DNA of 64,000 bases, taken from JACKII01 sp965222315 (GTDB taxonomy: Bacteria; Pseudomonadota; Alphaproteobacteria; Bin95). Position 1 is the first letter of the stretch, and every line of letters starts with the position of its first letter. The notes below the pieces were generated by a model, which saw nothing but the letters and a program-made list of their open reading frames with translations, was not told where the DNA came from and did not search any database. The translations under genes and the position numbers were made by a program. Shown here piece by piece: positions 16,743-25,746 of this stretch. The stretch lies in contig OZ244951.1 of assembly GCA_965222315.1 (NCBI GenBank), positions 4,216,001 through 4,280,000 of the forward strand. Reading direction: 5' to 3'.

Positions 16743-18371
16743 ATGAAAGTCGTCGAAGCCATTTGCGAGATCATGAAGCGGGAGGGCATCGAGACCCTGC
16801 TCGCCTATCCCGTGAACCACATCATCGAATACGCCGCCCGCACCGACATCCGCCCGATCATCGTGCGCCAGGAGCGCGTCGGCCTGCACATGGCGGACGC
16901 CATCAGCCGGCTTTCCAGCGGCAAGAGCATAGGCGCCTTCGCCATGCAGCACGGCCCCGGCACCGAGAACGCCTATGGCGGCATCGCCCAGGCTTATGGC
17001 GAGAGCGTGCCGATCCTGGTGCTGCCGGCCGGCTATGCCCGCCGCATCGCCCACATCCATCCGAACTACAACGCCACCAAGTCAATGGCCGACATTTCCA
17101 AGTCGGTCGAGCCGGTCATGGCTGCGAACGAGCTTTGCAACATCATGCGCCGTGCCTTCACCCGCCTGAAAAACGGCCGCGGCGCGCCGGTGATCGTCGA
17201 GGTGCCGGGCGATACCATGTTCGAGGAAATAGATGGCGAGTTGAACTACACGCCGGTGCTCTCCACCCGCTCCGGCCCCGATCCGGCAGACGTGGCGCGC
17301 GCGGTCGATCTGCTGATGAGCGCCAAGCGTCCGGTCTTTTATGTCGGCCAGGGCGTGCATTACGCCGAAGCCTGGGACGAAGTGCGCGAACTGGCCGAGC
17401 ATCTGGCCCTGCCCGTCGTCACCAGCCTGGAAGGCAAGAGCGCGATCCCGGAAGACCATCCGCTGGCACTCGGCTCCGGCGGGCGGGCCATTCCGAAGGC
17501 GGTGCATGACTTCCTGCAGGCCGCGGACGTGATCTTCGGCGTCGGCTGCTCGTTCACCGAGACCAGCTTTGGCGTGAAGATGCCGAGGGGCAAGCGCTAC
17601 ATCCACTCCACCAACGACCACATGGACCTGAACAAGGACATCGAGTGCGAGATCGGCCTGGTCGGCGACGCGCAACTGACGCTGCAAGCCATGCTGGCCG
17701 CCGTGAAGGCCAAGGAGCCCAAGGCGCGCGATTCCAAGAACGTCGCGGCGGAGATCAAGGGCATTGAGGAAGGCTGGCTCGCCGAGTGGATGCCGAAGCT
17801 GACCTCGGATGAGACGCCGCTGAACCCCTACCGCGTGCTCTGGGACCTCCAGCAGACGGTGGACAAAGACAACACGATTATCACCCACGACGCGGGCAGC
17901 CCGCGCGACCAGCTTTCGCCGTTTTGGAAGAGCACCAAGCCGCTCTCCTATATCGGCTGGGGCAAGACCACCCAGTTGGGCTATGGCCTCGGTCTCGCCA
18001 TGGGTGCGAAGCTCTACAAGCCGGACGCGCTCTGCATCAATGTCTGGGGCGATGCCGCCATCGGCTTCACCGGCATGGACTTCGAAACCGCGGTGCGCGA
18101 GCGGATTCCGATCATGTCGATCCTGCTGAACAACTTCTCGATGGCGATCGAACTGCACATCATGCAGGAGTCGACGGAGAAGTACCGCTCCACCGACATT
18201 TCCGGCGACTACGCGGCCATGGCCCGCGCCTTCGGCGGCTATGGCGAGCGCGTGACCGATCCGGCGGAGATTGTGCCGGCAATCAAACGAGGCATTGAAC
18301 AGACCAAGCAGGGTGTGCCAGTGCTGCTGGAGTTCATCACTTCGAAAGAGGTCAGCATTAGCAGTTTCTGA
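16743..18371 (+). CDS. Thiamine diphosphate-dependent enzyme of the acetolactate synthase superfamily
   Basis: 542 residues. N-terminal PYR domain with the catalytic Glu in VRQERVGLHMADA, central domain, and C-terminal PP domain with the ThDP/Mg motif beginning NVWGDAAIGFTGMDFETAV and ending ILLNNFSMA. GDG is GDA here. This large-subunit-type protein carries no small-subunit gene and differs from IlvB in its substrate loop, so decarboxylation or ligation of an unknown 2-keto acid is most likely. GAGGAAACGCCCC precedes the ATG. The next gene, DUF423, follows after 29 nt. Confidence 0.85.
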   Translation: MKVVEAICEIMKREGIETLLAYPVNHIIEYAARTDIRPIIVRQERVGLHMADAISRLSSGKSIGAFAMQHGPGTENAYGGIAQAYGESVPILVLPAGYARRIAHIHPNYNATKSMADISKSVEPVMAANELCNIMRRAFTRLKNGRGAPVIVEVPGDTMFEEIDGELNYTPVLSTRSGPDPADVARAVDLLMSAKRPVFYVGQGVHYAEAWDEVRELAEHLALPVVTSLEGKSAIPEDHPLALGSGGRAIPKAVHDFLQAADVIFGVGCSFTETSFGVKMPRGKRYIHSTNDHMDLNKDIECEIGLVGDAQLTLQAMLAAVKAKEPKARDSKNVAAEIKGIEEGWLAEWMPKLTSDETPLNPYRVLWDLQQTVDKDNTIITHDAGSPRDQLSPFWKSTKPLSYIGWGKTTQLGYGLGLAMGAKLYKPDALCINVWGDAAIGFTGMDFETAVRERIPIMSILLNNFSMAIELHIMQESTEKYRSTDISGDYAAMARAFGGYGERVTDPAEIVPAIKRGIEQTKQGVPVLLEFITSKEVSISSF

Positions 18372-18400
18372 CCCATCGTCGGGAAGGAGTGTGCGCGGGA

Positions 18401-18796
18401 ATGATTGGTCTGTATGTCTTTCTCGCGGGGTTGAGTGGTCTGGGCCTGGTCGCACTTGCTGCCTTCGGCGCGCATGGCAGCGGCGCGGCCGGCCTGGCCG
18501 ATCCTACCCTGTTTCAAACGGCATGGCAGATCCATGCGGTGCAAACCGTTGCCATGCTGGCGCTCGGGATGTGCCGCCGCCCCAATATATGGCTCTATGC
18601 CAGCTTCTGGCTGTTTCTGGGCGGAACGGTCTTTTTCGCCGGCTCGCTCTATGGCCGCGGCCTTGGCTGGTGGCTGGATGGCTCTGTCATCACGCCAATT
18701 GGCGGGGTGATGCTGATGGCGGGCTGGTTCGCGCTGGCAATCTCCGGCCTGTACCGCATTGGATACAGCAGCCGGCTGCCGAAAACCGACGACTGA
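18401..18796 (+). CDS. DUF423 family small membrane protein
   Basis: 131 residues with four hydrophobic helices. The family signature AAFGAHG appears after the first helix and TAWQIHAVQTVAMLAL in the second. The later GSLYGRGL and PIGGVMLMAGW are also typical. The ATG at 18401 is chosen because GGAAGGAG lies about 11 nt upstream and an earlier GTG overlaps that site. Function is unknown; members are inner-membrane proteins. Confidence 0.88.
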   Translation: MIGLYVFLAGLSGLGLVALAAFGAHGSGAAGLADPTLFQTAWQIHAVQTVAMLALGMCRRPNIWLYASFWLFLGGTVFFAGSLYGRGLGWWLDGSVITPIGGVMLMAGWFALAISGLYRIGYSSRLPKTDD

Positions 18797-18900
18797 CCCA
18801 GGATCGCACCGGCTTTTCCGTTCCGGCTTGCTGAGTAGACCCGGGCGGTTTCCGGGTTTACTCAGGGAGCCGCACCGATGAATAAGCAGAAAGACGGCCC

Positions 18901-19653
18901 ATGATCGACACTGACCTGGAAAACGGCGTTCTGCGCCTCACCCTCAACCGGCCCGAAGCGCGCAATGCACTGAGTTCAGCGGGCATGGCGGGGCTGAATT
19001 CGGCACTGCGCGAGGCCGAGAACAACAGCGATGCGCAGGTACTGGTGATCCAGGCGGCGGGCAAAGCCTTCTCCGCCGGCCGCGACCTGAAAGAAGCGCC
19101 GACCTTGCCCCTCGAAACCTCACTGCAACAGCATGACGACTGGGCGACCGTCTACCAGCGGCTGCAGCGGCTCACGATTCCGACGGTGGCGGTGGTGCAG
19201 GGTTTTGCGGTTGCGGGCGGTTTCACGCTCGCCATGGGGTGCGATTTTGTGCTGGCCAGCCGTTCGGCGAAGTTCGGCGCGATGGAGATGGCAAACGGCT
19301 TTCCGGCCGCCGTCTGCACGCCGCTGCTGGCGCACCTGCTGGGGCCACGGCTTGGCCTGGAACTGGCGTTGTTCGGCGAGCCGGTGGAGGCGGAACGCCT
19401 TTATGAAATGGGCTTGATTAACGCGCTCGCCGATGACGACGATGCGCTGCCTGCCCTCGCCGATGACTATGTCGGACGGCTGCTGAGGCTGAATCCCGGC
19501 GCGGTGAAACAAACCAAAGAAGCGTTCCGCGCCGCCCGCACCATGCCGCTCGACCAGGCGATGGTGATCGGCAAACACCTGAACCAGTTGCTGGATGCCG
19601 CCGGTAACTTCACCGCCGGGTCTGCCGCCTTCGCCGAGCGCACCCGGAAATGA
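18901..19653 (+). CDS. Enoyl-CoA hydratase/isomerase family protein
   Basis: 250 residues of crotonase fold. Oxyanion-hole segments are AFSAGRDL and GFAVAGGFTLAMGCD. In rat mitochondrial hydratase the two catalytic Glu residues lie in GGGCELAMMC and QPEILLG. The first is Thr here (AGGFTLAMGC) and the second is kept (AMEMANG). This fits an isomerase, hydrolase or other crotonase reaction better than a classical hydratase. It is likely cytoplasmic and involved in acyl-CoA breakdown. Confidence 0.88.
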   Translation: MIDTDLENGVLRLTLNRPEARNALSSAGMAGLNSALREAENNSDAQVLVIQAAGKAFSAGRDLKEAPTLPLETSLQQHDDWATVYQRLQRLTIPTVAVVQGFAVAGGFTLAMGCDFVLASRSAKFGAMEMANGFPAAVCTPLLAHLLGPRLGLELALFGEPVEAERLYEMGLINALADDDDALPALADDYVGRLLRLNPGAVKQTKEAFRAARTMPLDQAMVIGKHLNQLLDAAGNFTAGSAAFAERTRK

Positions 19654-19805
19654 CCGCCCTACCATCGCGGCGGCTATGACAATGCGCCAGAAGGTGACCT
19701 GATGCGTCGGTGGGCGGATGGGCCGCTTTCGAACCGCCAGCGGACTTCCTATCTGAGCCGGACGAGAACGCCTGACCTACCTAGCAGCCGGAATCCTGAC
19801 CAATC

Positions 19806-21878
19806 ATGACTCAGCCCCCCATCGCCCGTACCTGCGACTCCTATATCGAGCATCACGGCCAACGGGTGGACGACCCCTATGCCTGGCTGCGGGCGGAGAA
19901 TTGGCAGGAGGTGATGCGCGATCCCTCCACCCTGGACCCGGAGATCCGCGCTTATCTGGAAGCGGAGAACGCCTATACGGACGCCATGCTCGCCGACACG
20001 GAAGCGCTTCAGGAAACCTTGTTCGCAGAGATGAAGGGGCGGCTGAAGGAGGACGACACGTCCGTGCCGATGAAGGATGGTCCGTGGGCCTACTTCCAGC
20101 GGTTCGAGGCCGGCCAGCAGCAGCCGCAATTCTGCCGCCAGCCCGCGGATGGCCCCGGGAAAGCCGAAATCATGCTGGATGGCAATGTGGAGGCCGAGGG
20201 CAAACCCTATTTCCGCATCGCCGCCATGCAGCACACCGACGACCACGCGCTCCTCGCCTGGGCGGCGGATACCAGCGGCTCGGAGGATTACACGATCCGC
20301 GTGCGCGATCTGGCCACCGGAAAGGAATTGCCGGACCAATTGGCGGAGGCGACCCCCAGCATGGTCTGGGCCAATGACGGCAAGCACCTGTTCTACACAA
20401 AGCGCGACGCCAACTGGCGGCCCTACAGCGTATGGCGGCACCGCCTGGGTACGCCACAGGCCGATGATGTCTGCGTTTACGAGGAGAAAGACCCTGGCTT
20501 CTTCGTCGGCGTCGGCCGGACCGCCAGCCGCGCCTTCATCGCCATCAATGCCCACGATCATGAAACCAGCGAATGGCATGTGATCCCCGCCAGTGATCCT
20601 ATTGCTGAGCCTCGCCTGATCGCCGCGCGCGATCCTGGCGTCGAGTACGATCTGGAGCATCACGGCGACAGCTTCCTGTTCCGCACCAACGCGGACGGGG
20701 CGGAGGACTACAAACTCGCCACCGCGCCCGTCGCCTCGCCAGCGCGGGAGAACTGGAAGGATCTGATACCGCATGAAGCCGGGCGGCTTGTGGTGGGCGT
20801 GCAGGTCAACGCGGACCACCTGATCCGGCTGGAGCGGGCGGAGGGCCTGCCCCGGATCATCATCCGCGAGTGGGAGACAGGCGCGGAGCATGCTATCGCC
20901 ATGGAGGAAGAGGCCTACTCGCTGGGTCTGGGCGGCTCTCTGGAGTATGAGACGACCACACTGCGCTTCGCCTATTCCTCCATGACCACACCGTCGGAGA
21001 CCTACGACTACGACCTGGTCACCCGCGAGCGGACCCTTTTGAAGCGACAGGAGGTGCCTTCAGGCCACAACCCGGACGATTACATCACCCGCCGCGTCAT
21101 GGCTCCAGCGGCAGATGGCGAGTTGGTGCCGGTGACGATGGTCTACCGAAAGGACACAGTGCTGCCCGCGCCGACGCTGCTCTATGGCTACGGCTCCTAT
21201 GGCATCAGCCTGCCGTCTAGTTTCGGCACCGTGCGGCTGTCGCTCGTGGACCGCGGCTTTGTCTGGGCACAGGCTCACATTCGCGGCGGTATGGAGAAGG
21301 GCTACCGCTGGTATGCCCAGGGCAAGCGCGAGCACAAGACCAACACGTTCGATGATTTCGTTGCCGCGCGGGACCATTTAGTGGCGGAGGGCATCGCCAA
21401 ACCGGATACCATCGTAGCGGAAGGCGGTAGTGCGGGCGGCATGCTGGTGGGCGCGGTCGCGAACCGGGCACCGGAGAAGTTCGCAGGCATCATTGCCAAC
21501 GTGCCCTTCGTCGATGTGCTGAACACGATCTGCGACGCAACCCTGCCGCTCACCCCGCCGGAATGGCCGGAATGGGGCGACCCGCTGACCGACCCGGCAG
21601 CATTCGAGCGGATCAAGTCCTACAGCCCTTACGACAACGTGGAGGCCAAGGCCTACCCGCATATCCTGGCGATCGGCGGCATCTCCGACCCGCGAGTCAC
21701 CTATTGGGAGCCGGCAAAGTGGGTGGCGAAGCTGCGCGCCACCAAGACCGACAGCAACATGCTGCTGCTCAAAACCGAAATGAGCGCCGGACATGGCGGC
21801 GCATCGGGCCGGTTCGACAGCCTGAAGGAAGACGCGATGCAGTATGCGTTCGTGCTGAAGGCGCTGGGGCTGACCTGA
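19806..21878 (+). CDS. ptrB: Oligopeptidase B-like S9 serine peptidase
   Basis: 690 residues, matching oligopeptidase B. An N-terminal seven-bladed propeller starts after VDDPYAWLR. The C-terminal alpha/beta-hydrolase domain has the nucleophile in EGGSAGGML (Ser near residue 541), the family segment IIANVPFVDVLNTICD followed by LPLTPPEWPEWGDP, and the catalytic His in SAGHGG near residue 661. It cleaves short peptides after basic residues in the cytoplasm or periplasm. No signal peptide is visible. A MITE-like element begins at the first base after the stop codon. Confidence 0.93.
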   Translation: MTQPPIARTCDSYIEHHGQRVDDPYAWLRAENWQEVMRDPSTLDPEIRAYLEAENAYTDAMLADTEALQETLFAEMKGRLKEDDTSVPMKDGPWAYFQRFEAGQQQPQFCRQPADGPGKAEIMLDGNVEAEGKPYFRIAAMQHTDDHALLAWAADTSGSEDYTIRVRDLATGKELPDQLAEATPSMVWANDGKHLFYTKRDANWRPYSVWRHRLGTPQADDVCVYEEKDPGFFVGVGRTASRAFIAINAHDHETSEWHVIPASDPIAEPRLIAARDPGVEYDLEHHGDSFLFRTNADGAEDYKLATAPVASPARENWKDLIPHEAGRLVVGVQVNADHLIRLERAEGLPRIIIREWETGAEHAIAMEEEAYSLGLGGSLEYETTTLRFAYSSMTTPSETYDYDLVTRERTLLKRQEVPSGHNPDDYITRRVMAPAADGELVPVTMVYRKDTVLPAPTLLYGYGSYGISLPSSFGTVRLSLVDRGFVWAQAHIRGGMEKGYRWYAQGKREHKTNTFDDFVAARDHLVAEGIAKPDTIVAEGGSAGGMLVGAVANRAPEKFAGIIANVPFVDVLNTICDATLPLTPPEWPEWGDPLTDPAAFERIKSYSPYDNVEAKAYPHILAIGGISDPRVTYWEPAKWVAKLRATKTDSNMLLLKTEMSAGHGGASGRFDSLKEDAMQYAFVLKALGLT

Positions 21879-22040
21879 CAGGCTGCTGAAAAACTTGGCC
21901 ACCCGCATCCTGAGTCGCCATGATCAATGGTCAGGCGTATCGAAGGGGCCTTTTTCGGACCGTGCGGGGTCCCTTCGGTACGCTCACTGCCGCGCGCTAC
22001 TCAGGATGCGGGCCATTTGTCAGCATTTTTCAGCAGCCTG
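21879..22040. mobile_element. MITE-like element with 15-bp terminal inverted repeats
   Basis: A 162-bp element bounded by CAGGCTGCTGAAAAA (21879-21893) and its exact complement TTTTTCAGCAGCCTG (22026-22040). The flanks are CTGA at 21875-21878 and CTGA at 22041-22044, a 4-bp direct repeat consistent with a target duplication. The interior is itself palindromic: GCATCCTGAGT with ACTCAGGATGC, and GCGTATCGAAGGG with CCCTTCGGTACGC. It has no coding capacity. The left duplication overlaps the last codons of ptrB and leaves its TGA intact. Confidence 0.65.
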
Positions 22041-22129
22041 CTGACACATCCTCACGCAAATGTCGGTTGATCCAAGGCGGTAATCCGTTCGTATTACATC
22101 CGTTTGTTCGTGCTACCGGAGGAACCCCT

Positions 22130-23104
22130 ATGAACTCGACCGATCTTACCCGCCGCGGCGCACTTGCCGCTGTTGCCGGTGCGGCTGCTGCCATACCGTT
22201 GCTCGGCAGTGCGGCATTCAACACTGCAAATGCCACCGCCCCGATGATGGGCGCATCCCGCCCAAGCCATGTCCGCTTTCCACTCGGCAAGTTCGAGGTA
22301 ACCACGATTTTCGACGGCGCGGTCCAATTGGACGGGCCGCACCCGATCTTCGGCCAAGACCAGAAGGCAGAGGATGTCGCTGCCTTTGCCGAAGCCAACA
22401 ACCTCTCTGGCTCCCGCATGGAGATCGGTTTTACCCCGGTCGTCGTGAACACCGGCAGCGAGTTGGTGCTGTTCGATACCGGCAACGGCGCCGCACGCCG
22501 CCCGGCACGCGGCAACCTGCTCACCGCCCTGCAGGCCGCTGGTTATAGCGCAGACCAGATCGACGTCGTGGTCTTGACCCACATGCATCCCGACCATATC
22601 GGCGGCCTGATGGAAGACGGTAAGCCGGCCTTCCCGAATGCCCGCTACGCTACCGGCCAGACCGAGTATGATTTCTGGTCGGCAGACAAGATGAAAGACA
22701 ACCGCGTGGGCAAGCTGGTGCAGTCCAACGTGGTGCCGATTGCGGACAAGATGTCGTTCCTCGGCGATGGCGGCAGCGTGGCTTCCGGCATTACCGGCGT
22801 CGGCGCGTTTGGGCACACCCCGGGCCATATGGCCTACCACATTGAAAGCGACGGCAAGCGCCTGCTGCTGTTCGCCGATGCCTGCAATCACTATGTCGTC
22901 TCCATGGAAAAGCCGGACTGGCATGTCCGCTTCGACATGGACAAGGAAGGCGCCGCCGCCACCCGCAAGAAACTGCTGGGCATGATTGCCGCCGACAAGA
23001 TCATGGCCGCCGGCTACCACATGCCGTTCCCGGCCGTCGGCTTTGTCGAGGTCAACGGCAGCGGATTCCGCTGGGAAGCTGCCAGCTACCAGCTCTTCCT
23101 CTAG
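22130..23104 (+). CDS. Tat-exported MBL-fold metallo-hydrolase
   Basis: 324 residues from the ATG at 22130, with GGAGGA upstream. The N-terminus TRRGALAAVAGAAAA carries a twin-arginine signal, implying export in folded, metal-loaded form. The metallo-beta-lactamase motif is HMHPDH (His151, His153, Asp155, His156). A second His follows in FGHTPGHM and an Asp in LFADAC, so a dinuclear zinc site is expected. Lactonase- or arylsulfatase-like hydrolysis is possible. The substrate is not evident. Confidence 0.9.
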   Translation: MNSTDLTRRGALAAVAGAAAAIPLLGSAAFNTANATAPMMGASRPSHVRFPLGKFEVTTIFDGAVQLDGPHPIFGQDQKAEDVAAFAEANNLSGSRMEIGFTPVVVNTGSELVLFDTGNGAARRPARGNLLTALQAAGYSADQIDVVVLTHMHPDHIGGLMEDGKPAFPNARYATGQTEYDFWSADKMKDNRVGKLVQSNVVPIADKMSFLGDGGSVASGITGVGAFGHTPGHMAYHIESDGKRLLLFADACNHYVVSMEKPDWHVRFDMDKEGAAATRKKLLGMIAADKIMAAGYHMPFPAVGFVEVNGSGFRWEAASYQLFL

Positions 23105-23131
23105 GCACCCCCTCTAAGACGGACCCGTGTC

Positions 23132-23164
23132 GCCCCCGGATTGCATCATATGTCCTCCGGGGGC
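23132..23164. terminator. Bidirectional terminator between MBL hydrolase and Lrp-family genes
   Basis: GCCCCCGGA and TCCGGGGGC form a perfect 9-bp stem between the convergent stops, followed by ATTTC on the plus strand. The loop is about 15 nt. Confidence 0.6.
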
Positions 23165-23174
23165 ATTTCGCTGA

Positions 23175-23645
23175 CTAAGCGTTTGTGGACACGTAACTTA
23201 ATGGCAAGGCCGTCGTTGCCTTTAATTCCTCCATGGCAAAAGCCGACGACACGTCGTGCATGTCGATAATACCGATGAGTTTCTTATAGACCCGGTCATA
23301 GCCCGCAATATCCGGGCAAACGATTTTCAGCAGATAGTCTATGTCTCCGCTCATCCGGTAGACTTCGGTCACTTCGGGCAACCGCGTCACCTCTCTGGCG
23401 AACTTTTCCAGCCATTCGGGCGCATGTTGGTTCGTTCGCACGGAAACGAACACCGTTACCGGCACGCCCAAGGCATCCGCATCCAGCAGCGCAACGCGGC
23501 CTTTAATGACTCCCGCTTCTTCCAATCGCCGGATGCGGTTCCAGCAAGGGGTCTGGCTCAATCCAACCCGTTCGGCAATTGCCGCGACCGACAAAGTTGC
23601 ATCGGTCTGAAGCGCATCCAGAATGCGGAGATCAATACGATCCAT
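23175..23645 (-). CDS. Lrp/AsnC family transcriptional regulator
   Basis: 156 residues. An N-terminal winged helix-turn-helix (DLRILDALQTDATLSV then AERVGLSQTPCWNRIRRLEEAGVI) is followed by the RAM/AsnC ligand domain with MSGDIDYLLKIVCPDI. Members sense amino acids and usually control themselves and a divergent neighbour. An AT-rich palindrome lies just upstream, shared with the divergent DUF6356 gene. Confidence 0.93.
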   Translation of the reverse strand: MDRIDLRILDALQTDATLSVAAIAERVGLSQTPCWNRIRRLEEAGVIKGRVALLDADALGVPVTVFVSVRTNQHAPEWLEKFAREVTRLPEVTEVYRMSGDIDYLLKIVCPDIAGYDRVYKKLIGIIDMHDVSSAFAMEELKATTALPLSYVSTNA

Positions 23646-23666
23646 TCTCTATAATCCGGTTTTCAT

Positions 23667-23679
23667 AGAATAATATTCT
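23667..23679. promoter_or_regulatory. AT-rich palindrome, candidate Lrp-family operator
   Basis: AGAATA-A-TATTCT is a perfect inverted repeat in the 126-bp divergent region, and AGAATAT occurs again about 20 bp further right. Position and composition fit an Lrp/AsnC site for autoregulation. Confidence 0.45.
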
Positions 23680-23771
23680 CCATGTTAGCCAATTTTTCAG
23701 AATATACAGAGACACTTTCTGCCGGAAATGCATAAAATATGCCGTCAGAGAAAGCACAAGGAGCCCCTCTG

Positions 23772-24014
23772 ATGACAAACCCCTTCACTCAGCATCCTGC
23801 AACAGTCGGCGAGAGCTACTTCGAGCATATGGGCCAGGCATTTTCCTTTGCTGGCAGCATGTTTATCGGTTCGCTCGCCTGCGCCGTACACGGGCTATTG
23901 CCCTTCCTGTGCCTGACAACAGGCAGCAATACGATCCGCCGGCTGCATGCACGAATGGTGACCCATCGCGTCCGTCCCCAGAATACAGGCAGCGTCACTA
24001 TCGCGGCGGAATAG
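23772..24014 (+). CDS. DUF6356 family small protein
   Basis: 80 residues from the ATG at 23772, with AAGGAG upstream. It starts NPFTQHPATVGESYFEHMGQ, followed by a hydrophobic segment (SFAGSMFIGSLACAVHGLLPFLC) and the motif TGSNTIRRLHARM. This pattern is shared by a family of small alphaproteobacterial proteins with one or two membrane segments and no known function. Its divergent arrangement with the Lrp-type regulator suggests control by it (inference). Confidence 0.7.
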   Translation: MTNPFTQHPATVGESYFEHMGQAFSFAGSMFIGSLACAVHGLLPFLCLTTGSNTIRRLHARMVTHRVRPQNTGSVTIAAE

Positions 24015-24106
24015 GTGCAACCGACAAGGCCTGTCTCCGCCCCATTAACCGAGCATTAACCAGAGTCACGGCTCTATATCCGCCCAGCAACAGTGCGGGT
24101 GCGGGT

Positions 24107-25630
24107 GTGGTAGCGCGGATACAAACAGCGGCCTTCAGTGGCGTAGAAGTCTTGGGGGTCGATGCCCAGGTGCATTTGGCGCGGGGCGTGGTGCCCGGCT
24201 TCAACGTGGTTGGCATGGCCAACAAGGCCGTCTCCGAAAGCCGGGAGCGGGTGCGCTCGGCGCTTGCAGCCATCGGCATGGCGATTCCGCCCCTGCGCGT
24301 AACCTGCAACCTCGCGCCTGCCGATGTGCTGAAGGAGGGTTCGCACTACGACCTGCCCATCGCTCTTGCCTTGCTGGTGGCGCTGGGCAAGGTCGATGCC
24401 ACCGCTGCCGCGCAGTGGATGGTGGTGGGCGAGCTTGGCCTGGACGGCACGATCGCCCCGGTCGCGGGCGTGCTGCCGGTTGCCATTGACGCGCTCTCCC
24501 GCGGGCTGGGCGTGATCTGCCCGGCTGCCAATGGCGGGGAAGCCGCCTGGGCCGGGCCAGTGGATGTTGCCGCGCCCGCCAACCTGCTGGAATTGATCAA
24601 TCACCTGAACGACGACGGCCCTCTGCCCCGTCCGAAGCCCGCGCCGCTGGAAGCCGGCCCGGACGTGCCGGACCTGCGCGATGTAAAGGGCCAGGAGACC
24701 ATCAAGCGGGCGCTGGAAGTGGCTGCGGCGGGCGGGCACAACATCCTGATGATCGGGCCGCCCGGTAGCGGCAAGAGCATGCTGGCGGCCCGTGTCCCCG
24801 GCATCCTGCCCCCCTTGGAGCCTGCCGAGGCGCTATCGGTCAGCATGGTCCACAGCATCGCCGGCATGTTGCAAGGTGGCCGCATCCTGCGCCACCCGCC
24901 CTTCCGCGACCCGCATCACTCCGCCAGCGTGCCCGCCCTGGTAGGCGGCGGCACGGGGGCCAAGCCGGGGGAGGTATCCCTTGCGCACTATGGCGTGCTG
25001 TTCTTGGACGAGCTGCCGGAATTCGCCCGCCCCGCGCTGGAGGCGCTGCGCCAACCGCTGGAAGGCGGCACGGTCACCGTCAGCCGCGCCAACCGGCATG
25101 TGACCTACCCGGCGCGCGTGCAGTTGGTGGCCGCCATGAATCCCTGCCGCTGCGGCCACCTGGACGACGCCAACCGCGCATGCTCCCGCGCGCCGCGCTG
25201 CGCCATCGACTATCAGGCCAAGATCAGCGGGCCGGTGTTCGACCGGATCGACATGGTGGTGGAGGTGCCGCGCGTCTCCAGCGCCGACCTGGCGCTGCCG
25301 CCGTCAGAGGAGGGCAGCGCGGAGGTTCAGGCCCGTGTCGCCGCGTGCCGTGCCCTGCAACGCACCCGCTTCCGCCGCGTCGATCCCGACGGCAAGATGC
25401 GCATCAATGCGGAGGCCGCCGGCGGCATGCTCGACCAGATCGCCTCACCGGATACCGAGGGCCATGCCCTGCTGCAACGCGCCGCCGAGCGCTTGCAGCT
25501 TTCGGCCCGCGCCTACCACAGGACCATGCGCGTCGCCCGCACCATCGCCGACCTGGAAGGCGCGGAGCAAGTCCGCCGCCCCCATATCGCCGAGGCGTTG
25601 AGCTACCGGCGGCGCGGGGCGGAGAGCTAG
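24107..25630 (+). CDS. comM: YifB/ComM-family AAA+ ATPase (Mg-chelatase-like)
   Basis: 507 residues from a GTG start (VVARIQTAAFSGVEVLGVD), a typical N-terminus of the family; frames further upstream are open but unlikely. An N-terminal Lon-protease-like fold (VPGFNVVGMANKAVSESRERVRSAL) is followed by a Mg-chelatase AAA domain with Walker A GPPGSGKSM, Walker B LFLDELPEF, and AMNPCRCGHLDD with a Cys cluster. ComM is a helicase that aids branch migration during natural transformation; that role here is inferred from family only. Confidence 0.93.
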   Translation: MVARIQTAAFSGVEVLGVDAQVHLARGVVPGFNVVGMANKAVSESRERVRSALAAIGMAIPPLRVTCNLAPADVLKEGSHYDLPIALALLVALGKVDATAAAQWMVVGELGLDGTIAPVAGVLPVAIDALSRGLGVICPAANGGEAAWAGPVDVAAPANLLELINHLNDDGPLPRPKPAPLEAGPDVPDLRDVKGQETIKRALEVAAAGGHNILMIGPPGSGKSMLAARVPGILPPLEPAEALSVSMVHSIAGMLQGGRILRHPPFRDPHHSASVPALVGGGTGAKPGEVSLAHYGVLFLDELPEFARPALEALRQPLEGGTVTVSRANRHVTYPARVQLVAAMNPCRCGHLDDANRACSRAPRCAIDYQAKISGPVFDRIDMVVEVPRVSSADLALPPSEEGSAEVQARVAACRALQRTRFRRVDPDGKMRINAEAAGGMLDQIASPDTEGHALLQRAAERLQLSARAYHRTMRVARTIADLEGAEQVRRPHIAEALSYRRRGAES

Positions 25631-25746
25631 ACTTTACCGTGTCCGCAGACCAGCTATGCATCGCCAGCGTTTGCTGCGGCAGGAAACTTTGGTACTGATC
25701 GGGAAAGTTTCCCAAAAAATCACTGGTTCCGAGGATTTCCTGCCCG

